A stretch of 12,267 nucleotides of DNA, from contig JACDCA010000369.1 in the NCBI GenBank assembly GCA_013694635.1, forward strand, positions 1 through 12,267. The letters run 5' to 3'. The notes beneath the pieces are model-generated. The model had not been told where the DNA came from, did no database searches, and saw nothing but the letters and a program-made list of their open reading frames with translations. Positions 6,605-12,267 of this stretch are shown here, piece by piece. Position 1 is the stretch's first letter; each line of letters opens with the position of its first letter. The translations under genes and the position numbers were made by a program. The DNA comes from Acidobacteriota bacterium. GTDB lineage: Bacteria > Acidobacteriota > Vicinamibacteria > Vicinamibacterales > 2-12-FULL-66-21.

Positions 6605-9238
6605 TCAGCTGTCGAACTCCCGCTTCAGTTCCGCGAGGAGCGTCAACGCCGCAAGAGGAGTGAGCTGGTTCACGTCTACCTCTCGCAACTTGCGGTGTAA
6701 TGGATCGTCGCCGGGAGCCGGCGCCTGGAAGAGTCCGAGCTGCTGGCGGTCCGCGGCCTCTCCACTGAGGGACGGCCGGCCGCCGCGTGACAGTTCGTCC
6801 CGTTCCAGCCCGTTGAGAATCTCGCGCGCGCGCGACACGACCGTCGCGGGCAGCCCCGCGAGTCGGCCGACCTGAATGCCGTAGCTGCGGTCCGAACGCC
6901 CCGCCACCACCTTGCGCAGGAACACGATGTCATCCTTCCATTCACGGACGACGACGTGGAAGTTGGCGACGCCGGGGAGGGCGTCGGCGAGGTCGGTGAG
7001 CTCGTGGTAGTGCGTGGCGAAGATCGTCTTGGGCCGCGCGCGTGGATTCGCGGCGAGATACTCCGCAACAGCCCAGGCGATGCTGAGGCCGTCGAAGGTC
7101 GCCGTCCCGCGCCCGATCTCGTCCAGGATGACGAGGCTCCGCGAGGTGGCACAGTGCAGGATGTTGGCCGTCTCCTGCATCTCCACCATGAACGTGGACT
7201 GGCCGCGCGCGATATTGTCCGATGCACCGACTCGCGCGAACAGGCGATCGACGACGGGCAGCTTGGCCGAGCGCGCGGGGACGAATGAGCCGGTCTGCGC
7301 CAGCAGACAGAGCAGCGCCGTCTGGCGGAGAAACGTGGACTTGCCCCCCATGTTCGGGCCCGTCAGGATGATCAACTGGTGCGTCGTCGCGTTCAACGTG
7401 ACGTCGTTGGGGACGAAGGCATCAGGAGCGAAACGCTCGACCACCGGATGCCGGGCATCCGTCGCGACGATCTCGTCCCCGGCATGCATGTGCGGCTTGG
7501 TGTAATTGCTCACGGCGGCTGTTTCGGCGAGCCCGGAGAGGACGTCGAGCGCGGCAACGCCGCGTGCGGCATCCTGGATCCGCGGCGCTTCAGCCGCGAC
7601 CCTGCCGCGCAGGGCCTCGAAGATGCCCACTTCGCGTTCGACGATCCGCTCGTCGGCGCCGAGCACTTTCTCTTCGTACTCCTTCAGGGCCGGCGTCACG
7701 AAGCGTTCCCCCCCGGCGATTGTCTGCTTGCGAAGGTAGTCGGCGGGGACGTTGCCGAGGTTCGACCTCGAAACCTCGATGTAGTACCCGAACACGCGGT
7801 TGTAGCGGATCTTCAGCGAGGCAATCCCCGTCCGCGTACGCTCCGCCTCCTCCATTGCAGCGATGTGCTGCTTGCCGGAGCGGCTGATCGTGCGCAGCTC
7901 ATCGAGCTCGGGATCGACGCCGTCCCGAATCATTCCGCCGTCACGCGCCACCGCGGGCGGCTCGTCGAGGAGCGTCGCGTCCAGGTCCGCCCGGATGTCG
8001 TGGAGATCGTCGATCTCCGCGAGGAGGCTCACGATCAGTGGCGCCCGCAGCTCGCTGAGCAGCAGCTTCACGCGCGGGATCGCCGCGATCGATTGCCTGA
8101 GCGAGACGAGGTCGCGCGGCCCGGCGATCCCGAGCGCGGCGCGTGAGACGAGCCGTTCGATATCGTGAATCGTCTTCATCGTCTCGCGCAGTTTCGCCCG
8201 TTCGGTGCTTCGGAATGCGAACTCTTCGACGGCGTCCAGTCGGTCCTGGATCCGCTCGAGCGACAGCAGCGGGCGGAGCAGCCACGCACGTACGAGGCGG
8301 CCTCCCATCGGAGTGACCGTTCGATCGATCTCGGCGAGCAGCGATCCTGAACGCCCGCCGGATGCCGCTTCGATCACCTCGAGGTTCCGGAGGGTCGTCG
8401 CATCAACCACCAGGCAGTCCGCCCCCGCACGAAAAGAGATTTCGCGCAGGTGGGGAAGGTCCGCCTTCTGGGTCTCACGCAGATACTGCACGAGCGCGCC
8501 CGCGGCGCAGATCGCCGCCGGGTGCTCGTCGAGCCCGAACGCGTGAAGGCTGTGCGTGCGCATCTGATCGAGGACGGCCCCGCGCGCCGCCTCGAACTCG
8601 AACGTCCAGTCGTCGGCGGGCGTCACGAGCGCGCCGATGTGCAGCTCCTCGGCCAGCGCCCCGGCAGCCGCGAAGCCGGCCGGCGCCACGATTTCCCGAG
8701 GACGAAGAACGGCGAGCTCGTCGGCAAGCGCCTGCCGGCCGTCCGCGCCGAGGTATTCAGCCGTCGTGAATTCGCCGGTTGAGAGATCGAGCAACGCGAC
8801 ACCGAAGCCTTCGCGGGGATGCGCCGACGAAATCGCCGCGAGAAAGGCCGGTTCGCGCGCGTCCAGGTAAGTCGCATCGGTCAGCGTGCCGGGGGACACG
8901 ACGCGCACGACTTCGCGGCGGACGAGTCCTTTGGCCTTCTTCGGGTCCTCCATCTGCTCGCACACGGCGACACGGAAGCCCTTTCGCACCAGCCTGGCGA
9001 TGTACGTGTCGGCCGCGTGAAACGGGATGCCGCACATGGGAATGGCGCCGCCGCTGGCGTCACGCGATCGCGATGTGAGCGTCAGTTCCAGAGCACGCGC
9101 CGCGGTCAGCGCATCCTCGTAGAACATCTCGTAGAAGTCCCCCATCCGGAAAAACACGATCGCGTCGCGGTGCTGACGCTTCGCGTCGAAGTACTGCCGC
9201 ATCGCGGGGGTCGCGCCGGCAATTTCGGTGGAAGACAT
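6605..9238 (-). CDS. mutS: DNA mismatch repair ATPase MutS
   Basis: 877 residues, the usual length for MutS (about 850-880). MutS dimers recognise mismatches and small loops and recruit MutL. FFRMGDFYEMF near the N terminus contains the mismatch-intercalating Phe-x-Glu motif (Phe35, Glu37). The Walker A loop is GPNMGGKST (627-635), Walker B and signature LVILDEIGRGT (702-712), and the ATPase histidine segment FATHYHEL (740-747). QLGLF (833-837) in the C-terminal linker fits a beta-clamp binding motif, and the end (residues 846-874) matches the conserved C-terminal tail. All domains are intact. The ATG at 9238 fits the family N terminus, though there is no clear Shine-Dalgarno and a heptamer array lies immediately upstream. 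It is the first gene of the minus-strand series, and divergent from tsaB. Confidence 0.97.
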   Translation of the reverse strand: MSSTEIAGATPAMRQYFDAKRQHRDAIVFFRMGDFYEMFYEDALTAARALELTLTSRSRDASGGAIPMCGIPFHAADTYIARLVRKGFRVAVCEQMEDPKKAKGLVRREVVRVVSPGTLTDATYLDAREPAFLAAISSAHPREGFGVALLDLSTGEFTTAEYLGADGRQALADELAVLRPREIVAPAGFAAAGALAEELHIGALVTPADDWTFEFEAARGAVLDQMRTHSLHAFGLDEHPAAICAAGALVQYLRETQKADLPHLREISFRAGADCLVVDATTLRNLEVIEAASGGRSGSLLAEIDRTVTPMGGRLVRAWLLRPLLSLERIQDRLDAVEEFAFRSTERAKLRETMKTIHDIERLVSRAALGIAGPRDLVSLRQSIAAIPRVKLLLSELRAPLIVSLLAEIDDLHDIRADLDATLLDEPPAVARDGGMIRDGVDPELDELRTISRSGKQHIAAMEEAERTRTGIASLKIRYNRVFGYYIEVSRSNLGNVPADYLRKQTIAGGERFVTPALKEYEEKVLGADERIVEREVGIFEALRGRVAAEAPRIQDAARGVAALDVLSGLAETAAVSNYTKPHMHAGDEIVATDARHPVVERFAPDAFVPNDVTLNATTHQLIILTGPNMGGKSTFLRQTALLCLLAQTGSFVPARSAKLPVVDRLFARVGASDNIARGQSTFMVEMQETANILHCATSRSLVILDEIGRGTATFDGLSIAWAVAEYLAANPRARPKTIFATHYHELTDLADALPGVANFHVVVREWKDDIVFLRKVVAGRSDRSYGIQVGRLAGLPATVVSRAREILNGLERDELSRGGRPSLSGEAADRQQLGLFQAPAPGDDPLHRKLREVDVNQLTPLAALTLLAELKREFDS

Positions 9239-9240
9239 TG

Positions 9241-9289
9241 GAACTATGAACTATGAACTATGAAGCAGGAGCTGAAGGCTGAAAGCTAT
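9241..9289. repeat. Heptanucleotide-period array between mutS and tsaB
   Basis: Seven consecutive 7-mers read GAACTAT, GAACTAT, GAACTAT, GAAGCAG, GAGCTGA, AGGCTGA, AAGCTAT. The first three are identical; units 5-7 share a GCT core at the same phase. The array begins 3 nt upstream of the mutS ATG and occupies most of the 76-nt divergent intergenic region, so it lies in the mutS leader and near the tsaB promoter. No clear sigma-70 promoter for mutS is visible here. Confidence 0.75.
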
Positions 9290-9314
9290 TCGAGAAGGAT
9301 AACATTGGCCTGCC

Positions 9315-10046
9315 GTGCTGATCCTCGCCCTGGATACGACATCGCGCGCGGGGAGCCTCGCGATCGTGCGCGATGGCGAGCTGATGCACGCGACCGCCGG
9401 AGATCCGTCGCTGACACACGGGCAGCGGCTGCCACTCGATTTCATGCGTGTCTGTGACGGTGCCGGCGTGAAGCTTCGAGACATCGAGCTGTTTGCCGTG
9501 GCAGCAGGTCCGGGGTCATTCACCGGCCTGCGCGTCGGAATCGCGGCGATCCAGGGTCTGGCGATCGCGCTCGACCGCCGCGTCGTGCCCGTTTCAACGC
9601 TCGAAGCGGTGGCCGCATCCGCACCCTCGGATGACACGCGCATCGCGGCCTGGATCGACGCACAGCGTGGAGAGGTCTACGCGCAGTTGTGGACGCGCCT
9701 CGCGGCCGCGAGTCTGGCGGGCGACGGCAGTTCGCAGCGGGTGGTCGAGGTCAGTGCCGCGATCTCAGCCTCACCCGAGGCAGTGATCGAATCGTGGAGC
9801 AAAGCCGGCCTGCTCGATTCCTTGACGTTCCGTGGTGACGGAGCCGTCCGGTACGCGGAGCGGATCCGCGCGGCTGCCGGCGTGGGAGCGGTAATTGCTG
9901 CCGACACGGTCCCCCTGGCGCCCGCCATCGGCAGAATCGCGGATGCGGAGCCCGGCCGCGCGATCGTCCCGCATGCCATCATGCCGATTTACGTCCGCCG
10001 CCCGGATGCGGAGCTCGCCCGGTCGCGGCGCGAGGGAACCGCATGA
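9315..10046 (+). CDS. tsaB: tRNA t6A biosynthesis protein TsaB
   Basis: 243 residues (E. coli TsaB is 231). TsaB is the ASKHA-fold partner of TsaD in the complex that attaches threonylcarbamoyl to A37 of ANN-decoding tRNAs. The N terminus LILALDTTS is the first ASKHA strand-loop. GPGSFTGLRVGIA (65-77) is the TsaB signature, and IDAQRGEVYAQLW (114-126) is also typical. The start is GTG at 9315; AAGGA (9295-9299) lies 15 nt upstream, rather far for a Shine-Dalgarno. A TAACAT hexamer (9300-9305) could be a -10 for a nearly leaderless transcript, but this is weak. It overlaps rimI by 4 nt (ATGA). tsaD is not in the window. Confidence 0.95.
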   Translation: MLILALDTTSRAGSLAIVRDGELMHATAGDPSLTHGQRLPLDFMRVCDGAGVKLRDIELFAVAAGPGSFTGLRVGIAAIQGLAIALDRRVVPVSTLEAVAASAPSDDTRIAAWIDAQRGEVYAQLWTRLAAASLAGDGSSQRVVEVSAAISASPEAVIESWSKAGLLDSLTFRGDGAVRYAERIRAAAGVGAVIAADTVPLAPAIGRIADAEPGRAIVPHAIMPIYVRRPDAELARSRREGTA

Positions 10047-10501
10047 ACGGGCCCGGCGATTCGATCGTGGTCGAGCGCGTGTCGCAACCCGACCCCGACG
10101 ATCTGGCCGCGATCGTCGCCCTCGAGGCGGACTCCTTTACGAACCCGTGGACGCCGGAAGCGCTCACGACAATGCTGCGGTCCGACATCACGCACCTGTA
10201 CGTCGTCCGCAAGCAGGAGCATGAAATCGTTGGGTTTTGTGCCTGCTGGCTGATCGAAACAGAGCTGCACATAAATACATTGGCCGTCAGCAGCAGGTAC
10301 CGCCGGCAGGGCATCGCGACGCGGCTCGTCCGGTTTGTGTTGGAAGCCACCGGCGCCGACAAGGCCACACTCGAAGTGCGCCGGTCGAACCTCGCCGCCA
10401 TCGACCTGTACGAAAAACTGGGGTTCCAGGCGACGGCAGTTCGGGAACGGTACTACCGGAACCCGGACGACGACGGCCTCATCCTGTGGCTGAATCCATG
10501 A
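10043..10501 (+). CDS. rimI: Ribosomal protein S18 alanine N-acetyltransferase RimI
   Basis: 152 residues of the GNAT fold, the normal RimI length (about 145-160). RimI acetylates the N-terminal alanine of ribosomal protein S18, using acetyl-CoA. HINTLAVSSRYRRQGIATRL (76-95) contains the central GNAT strand and the acetyl-CoA pyrophosphate loop R-x-x-G-x-A. EVRRSNLAAIDLYEKLGF (111-128) is the family's characteristic C-terminal strand and helix, and RYYRNPDDDGLIL (136-148) is the usual ending. The ATG overlaps the tsaB stop (ATGA), with GAGGGAA just before it as ribosome binding site. The tsaB-rimI pairing is common in bacteria and supports RimI over another GNAT enzyme. Confidence 0.94.
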   Translation: MNGPGDSIVVERVSQPDPDDLAAIVALEADSFTNPWTPEALTTMLRSDITHLYVVRKQEHEIVGFCACWLIETELHINTLAVSSRYRRQGIATRLVRFVLEATGADKATLEVRRSNLAAIDLYEKLGFQATAVRERYYRNPDDDGLILWLNP

Positions 10502-10516
10502 GGTTGGATTTCCGAT

Positions 10517-10568
10517 ATTCATAACCTTGAAGGGGCCGAGTTCTTGTGCTACCGTCCCGGTTATGAAT
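10517..10568. promoter_or_regulatory. Perfect 10-bp inverted repeat bracketing the ydcH promoter (candidate operator)
   Basis: ATTCATAACC (10517-10526) and GGTTATGAAT (10559-10568) are exact reverse complements. Arm starts are 42 bp apart, about four helical turns. The left arm abuts the -35, and the right arm covers the predicted transcription start. This fits two half-operators on the same face of the DNA, or an mRNA/DNA hairpin with a 32-nt loop. It is too long-looped for a rimI terminator and no T-run follows. Confidence 0.5.
10527..10555 (+). promoter_or_regulatory. Sigma-70-like promoter for the YdcH-family gene
   Basis: The -35 TTGAAG (10527-10532) and -10 TACCGT (10550-10555) are separated by exactly 17 bp. 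A TG dinucleotide one base before the -10 (10547-10548) gives an extended -10. The expected start is near 10562. It lies in the gap after rimI and is bracketed by a perfect inverted repeat (10517-10568). Confidence 0.5.
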
Positions 10569-10606
10569 CCCGGAAAATAATGAGGGTAGACAAAAGGAGG
10601 GCGGAG

Positions 10607-10855
10607 ATGCCGACAGACTTCGAAGAGCTGAAGCGAAAACTCCTGCAGAGCGACGATGAGTTTCGCCAGCTCGCCACCAAGCATCACGATCTCGACGAGC
10701 GGCTTCACAACTACGCAGAGCGGCCCTACCTCACCGAACCCGAGCAAGTCGAAGAAGTCACCCTCAAAAAACAGAAATTGCAGTTGAAAGACCGAATGGA
10801 GCACATCCTGCGCAAGTACGGCAGCAACCACGCAGCTGCTCCCGCGCGGAGCTGA
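10607..10855 (+). CDS. YdcH/DUF465-family small protein
   Basis: 82 residues, charged and almost wholly helical, resembling the YdcH (DUF465) family of short proteins (60-90 residues) of unknown function. Visible features are the starting FEELKRKLLQSDDEFRQLA, then HHDLDERLHNYAERPYLTEPEQ and EVTLKKQKLQLKDRMEHIL; the middle His-x-x-Leu-Asp pattern and the late Lys-rich Leu-Lys-Asp segment are family hallmarks. It probably forms an antiparallel coiled-coil hairpin. The start is ATG 10607, with an excellent Shine-Dalgarno AAGGAGG (10594-10600) 6 nt upstream; a longer in-frame version from 10544 lacks a binding site and overlaps the promoter -10. The strong site and own promoter suggest abundant expression. 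It is cytosolic, with no signal peptide. Confidence 0.85.
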   Translation: MPTDFEELKRKLLQSDDEFRQLATKHHDLDERLHNYAERPYLTEPEQVEEVTLKKQKLQLKDRMEHILRKYGSNHAAAPARS

Positions 10856-10864
10856 CGCCTCCGA

Positions 10865-10870
10865 TACAAT
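10865..10870 (+). promoter_or_regulatory. Possible -10 element for psd
   Basis: TACAAT is a 5-of-6 match to the sigma-70 -10, located 9 nt after the ydcH stop. No -35 is recognisable at 16-18 bp upstream. It could start a separate psd-pssA transcript, but the probable terminator just downstream makes this doubtful. Confidence 0.22.
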
Positions 10871-10872
10871 TC

Positions 10873-10930
10873 AGGGCCAGAACGGGCGGCGCCGCACGAC
10901 GCGCGCACCCGCACTGGCCTTTTCCTTTTC
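10873..10930 (+). terminator. Probable intrinsic terminator after the YdcH-family gene
   Basis: AGGGCCAG (10873-10880) pairs with CTGGCCTT (10914-10921), including one G-T pair, and is followed by a T-rich run (TTTTCCTTTTC, 10920-10930). The 33-nt loop contains GCGGCGCCGC, itself self-complementary, so a branched structure is likely. The loop is longer than usual for a textbook terminator. Confidence 0.42.
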
Positions 10931-10954
10931 GAGCAGCCCTGAAGGGCTGGACTC
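10931..10954 (+). repeat. REP-like palindrome, copy 3
   Basis: CAGCCCT-GA-AGGGCTG (10934-10949) has perfect 7-bp arms and is flanked by GAG and GACT as in copy 1 (95-115). The shared flanks show it is the same repeat family rather than a chance hairpin. It lies 22 nt before the psd ATG, in the gap between the probable ydcH terminator and psd. Confidence 0.7.
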
Positions 10955-10976
10955 CGCCCTCGGGGCCACTGACCTC

Positions 10977-11651
10977 ATGAAAATCGATCGCGCAGGATAT
11001 CCGTTCATCGCCGGAGCGCTCGTGCCCGCCGCCATCGCCGCGGTGGCGCGGCGTCCGGTCATCGCGACTTCGCTCGCGCTCCTCGGTGGCTTCTTCACAT
11101 TTTTCTTTCGCGATCCGGACCGCCAGGTGCCGCAGGATCCCGACATCATCGTCTCGCCGGCAGACGGGAAGGTGATGATCGCCGGCCCCACCGATCATCG
11201 CTGGGCCCCGCCGGGCGAATGGAAGCAGGTGACCATCTTTCTGTCGCCGATGGACGTCCATATGAACCGCGCCCCGATCTCCGGACGCATCACGAAGATC
11301 GAGTATCGGCCAGGGAAGTTCCTGCCGGCCTACGACGAGGGATCGAACGACAACGAACTCAACGAGATCTGGATCGATCACGAAGGGGCGACCATCGTCG
11401 TACGGCAGGTGGTCGGCATTCTCGCGCGGCGGATCGTGTGCCGCGTCGTCGGCGGGCAAGAGGTCGAACGTGGAGATCGGATCGGCCTGATGAAATTCGG
11501 ATCGCGAATGGACGTCTTTCTGCCAACGCACGCAGAGCTCAACGTGTCTGTGGGCCAGCATGTCATCGGGGGAGAAACCGTCCTCGCGGTGCTGCACGCC
11601 GCCTTCGCCAAGGCTTCGGCGCCCAAGCCGGGCGGGGCTGCCGCTCAGTAA
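10977..11651 (+). CDS. psd: Phosphatidylserine decarboxylase, short (archaeal-type) form
   Basis: 224 residues. Psd converts phosphatidylserine to phosphatidylethanolamine on the inner membrane. The short form has two hydrophobic segments near the N terminus (about 8-23 and 28-44), then FFRDP (43-47), SPADGKV (60-66) and FLSPMDVHMNRAP (88-100, including the conserved His95). FGSRMDVFLP (174-183) is the processing site: cleavage between Gly175 and Ser176 would turn Ser176 into the pyruvoyl group. All expected catalytic elements are present. Residues after about 208 (AAFAKASAPKPGG) form an Ala/Pro/Gly tail encoded by palindromic DNA and lie outside the conserved domain. The ATG at 10977 has no strong Shine-Dalgarno. 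Its stop TAA directly touches the pssA ATG, giving consecutive steps of one pathway. Confidence 0.95.
   Translation: MKIDRAGYPFIAGALVPAAIAAVARRPVIATSLALLGGFFTFFFRDPDRQVPQDPDIIVSPADGKVMIAGPTDHRWAPPGEWKQVTIFLSPMDVHMNRAPISGRITKIEYRPGKFLPAYDEGSNDNELNEIWIDHEGATIVVRQVVGILARRIVCRVVGGQEVERGDRIGLMKFGSRMDVFLPTHAELNVSVGQHVIGGETVLAVLHAAFAKASAPKPGGAAAQ
11601..11630. repeat. Palindromic segment encoding the Psd C-terminal tail
   Basis: GCCTT-CGCC-AAGGC (11601-11614) is a perfect 5-bp hairpin with a 4-nt loop. It overlaps the near-palindrome GGCTTCGGCGCCCAAGCC (11612-11629), which has one mismatched pair. It encodes Ala-Phe-Ala-Lys-Ala-Ser-Ala-Pro-Lys-Pro just past the conserved Psd domain, so it may be an extragenic-type palindrome absorbed into the reading frame. 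Whether it recurs elsewhere in the genome cannot be seen here. Confidence 0.45.
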
Positions 11652-12267
11652 ATGCTCCAGAGCCTGCCCCTGCGACGGCGCCGGACGGATCGCCCGCGCC
11701 GTTTCAGGCGCGGTGTCTACCTGCTCCCGTCCCTGTTCACAGTGGCGAACCTGTTCTGCGGCTACGCGTGCGTCGTGTACGCGATGCGCGCCGACTTCGA
11801 CACCGCCGCGCTGCTGATCGGCGTGGCCATGATCGTCGATACGCTGGACGGTTTCATCGCCCGCCTCACGAATACCTCGTCGGCATTCGGTGTGCAGCTC
11901 GATTCACTCGCCGACGTCGTCTCGTTCGGCCTGGCGCCGGCGATCCTCGCGTTCGCGTGGGGGCTCTGGCCGCTGCAGCGGTTGGGATGGGCTGTCGGTT
12001 TCCTGTACCTCACCGCCGCGGCGATGCGGCTCGCGAGGTTCAACATTCAGACGAATACCGTCTCCGACAAGCGGTACTTCGCCGGCTTGCCGAGTCCGGC
12101 CGCCGCGGCGGTGATCGTGTCGACCGTCTATCTGTATCCGAGCGGATTGCATGAATGGAGAGCGGCGCTGCCGGCCCTGGCGCTGGTGCTCGTGCCTGCG
12201 CTCTTGATGGTGAGCACGATCCGTTTCAGGAGCGTCAAGGCGATGGAAGTCGGTTGGCGCCGATCGT
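11652..12267 (+). CDS. pssA: CDP-diacylglycerol-serine O-phosphatidyltransferase (partial, runs off the right edge)
   Basis: 205 codons are visible with no stop. The enzyme makes phosphatidylserine from CDP-diacylglycerol and serine in the inner membrane, supplying Psd. After a basic start (MLQSLPLRRRRTDRP), YLLPSLFTVANLFCGY is the typical first membrane segment of type-II (integral-membrane) PssA. The CDP-alcohol phosphatidyltransferase signature D-x2-DG-x2-AR-x8-G-x3-D-x3-D is complete: DTLDGFIAR at 63-71, then Gly80, Asp84 and Asp88. SFGLAPA follows and ARFN (about 127-130) is also family-typical. Several hydrophobic helices follow up to the edge. The ATG lies directly after the psd stop (TAAATG). 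Serine as substrate is inferred from the family segments and from the psd neighbour. Confidence 0.94.
   Translation, partial: MLQSLPLRRRRTDRPRRFRRGVYLLPSLFTVANLFCGYACVVYAMRADFDTAALLIGVAMIVDTLDGFIARLTNTSSAFGVQLDSLADVVSFGLAPAILAFAWGLWPLQRLGWAVGFLYLTAAAMRLARFNIQTNTVSDKRYFAGLPSPAAAAVIVSTVYLYPSGLHEWRAALPALALVLVPALLMVSTIRFRSVKAMEVGWRRS

Noticed and set aside
10544..10855. Longer start for the YdcH-family gene at 10544
   Set aside because: It would begin inside the predicted promoter and lacks a ribosome binding site, whereas ATG 10607 has AAGGAGG at ideal spacing and begins the family domain.
11219..12154. Plus-strand open frame of 311 codons across psd and pssA
   Set aside because: It is out of frame with both genes; its Arg-rich translation is a shadow. 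The pssA frame from 11652 has a complete CDP-alcohol phosphatidyltransferase motif.

Overview
The window is a high-GC bacterial chromosomal segment. It encodes a diderm (outer-membrane) organism: the evidence is a barrel protein ending in phenylalanine, a lipoprotein-like solute-binding protein, and the Psd/PssA phosphatidylethanolamine pathway. The gene mix is a bacterial deoxyhypusine-synthase homologue, a protease/propeller/Omp85 fusion, and short tandem or palindromic repeats in the gaps. This resembles Acidobacteriota (Vicinamibacteria-like). That placement is inference from general resemblance, not a search result.

Left block, minus strand, read from 9238 down to 185: mutS, then a family-5 solute-binding lipoprotein, a 960-residue zinc-protease/TolB-propeller/Omp85 barrel fusion, a deoxyhypusine-synthase-like enzyme, and agmatinase (speB). 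The last four genes overlap by 4 nt (GTGA and ATGA junctions) or lie 24 nt apart, so they look like one transcription unit. The block ends at an inverted pair of REP-like palindromes (95-180) just past the speB stop.

Right block, plus strand: tsaB and rimI (4-nt overlap); a small YdcH-family protein with its own promoter and a strong ribosome binding site; then psd and pssA back to back (stop TAA followed directly by ATG). pssA runs off the right edge. tsaB/rimI serve tRNA t6A synthesis and ribosomal protein acetylation, and psd/pssA make phosphatidylethanolamine. mutS and tsaB are divergent across a 76-nt gap.

The most unusual points are these. (1) The three-module protease-propeller-Omp85 protein is translationally coupled to an orphan binding protein. 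(2) The binding-protein reading frame clearly continues upstream of its first ATG into a lipoprotein signal sequence, but meets an exact 8-bp-period GGACC array instead of a normal start codon. (3) A DHS-like gene overlaps an agmatinase gene, suggesting a non-standard polyamine route. (4) A perfect 10-bp inverted repeat brackets the ydcH promoter at 42-bp spacing. (5) Short-period repeat arrays lie on both sides of mutS. No tRNA, rRNA, CRISPR array or insertion sequence was seen.
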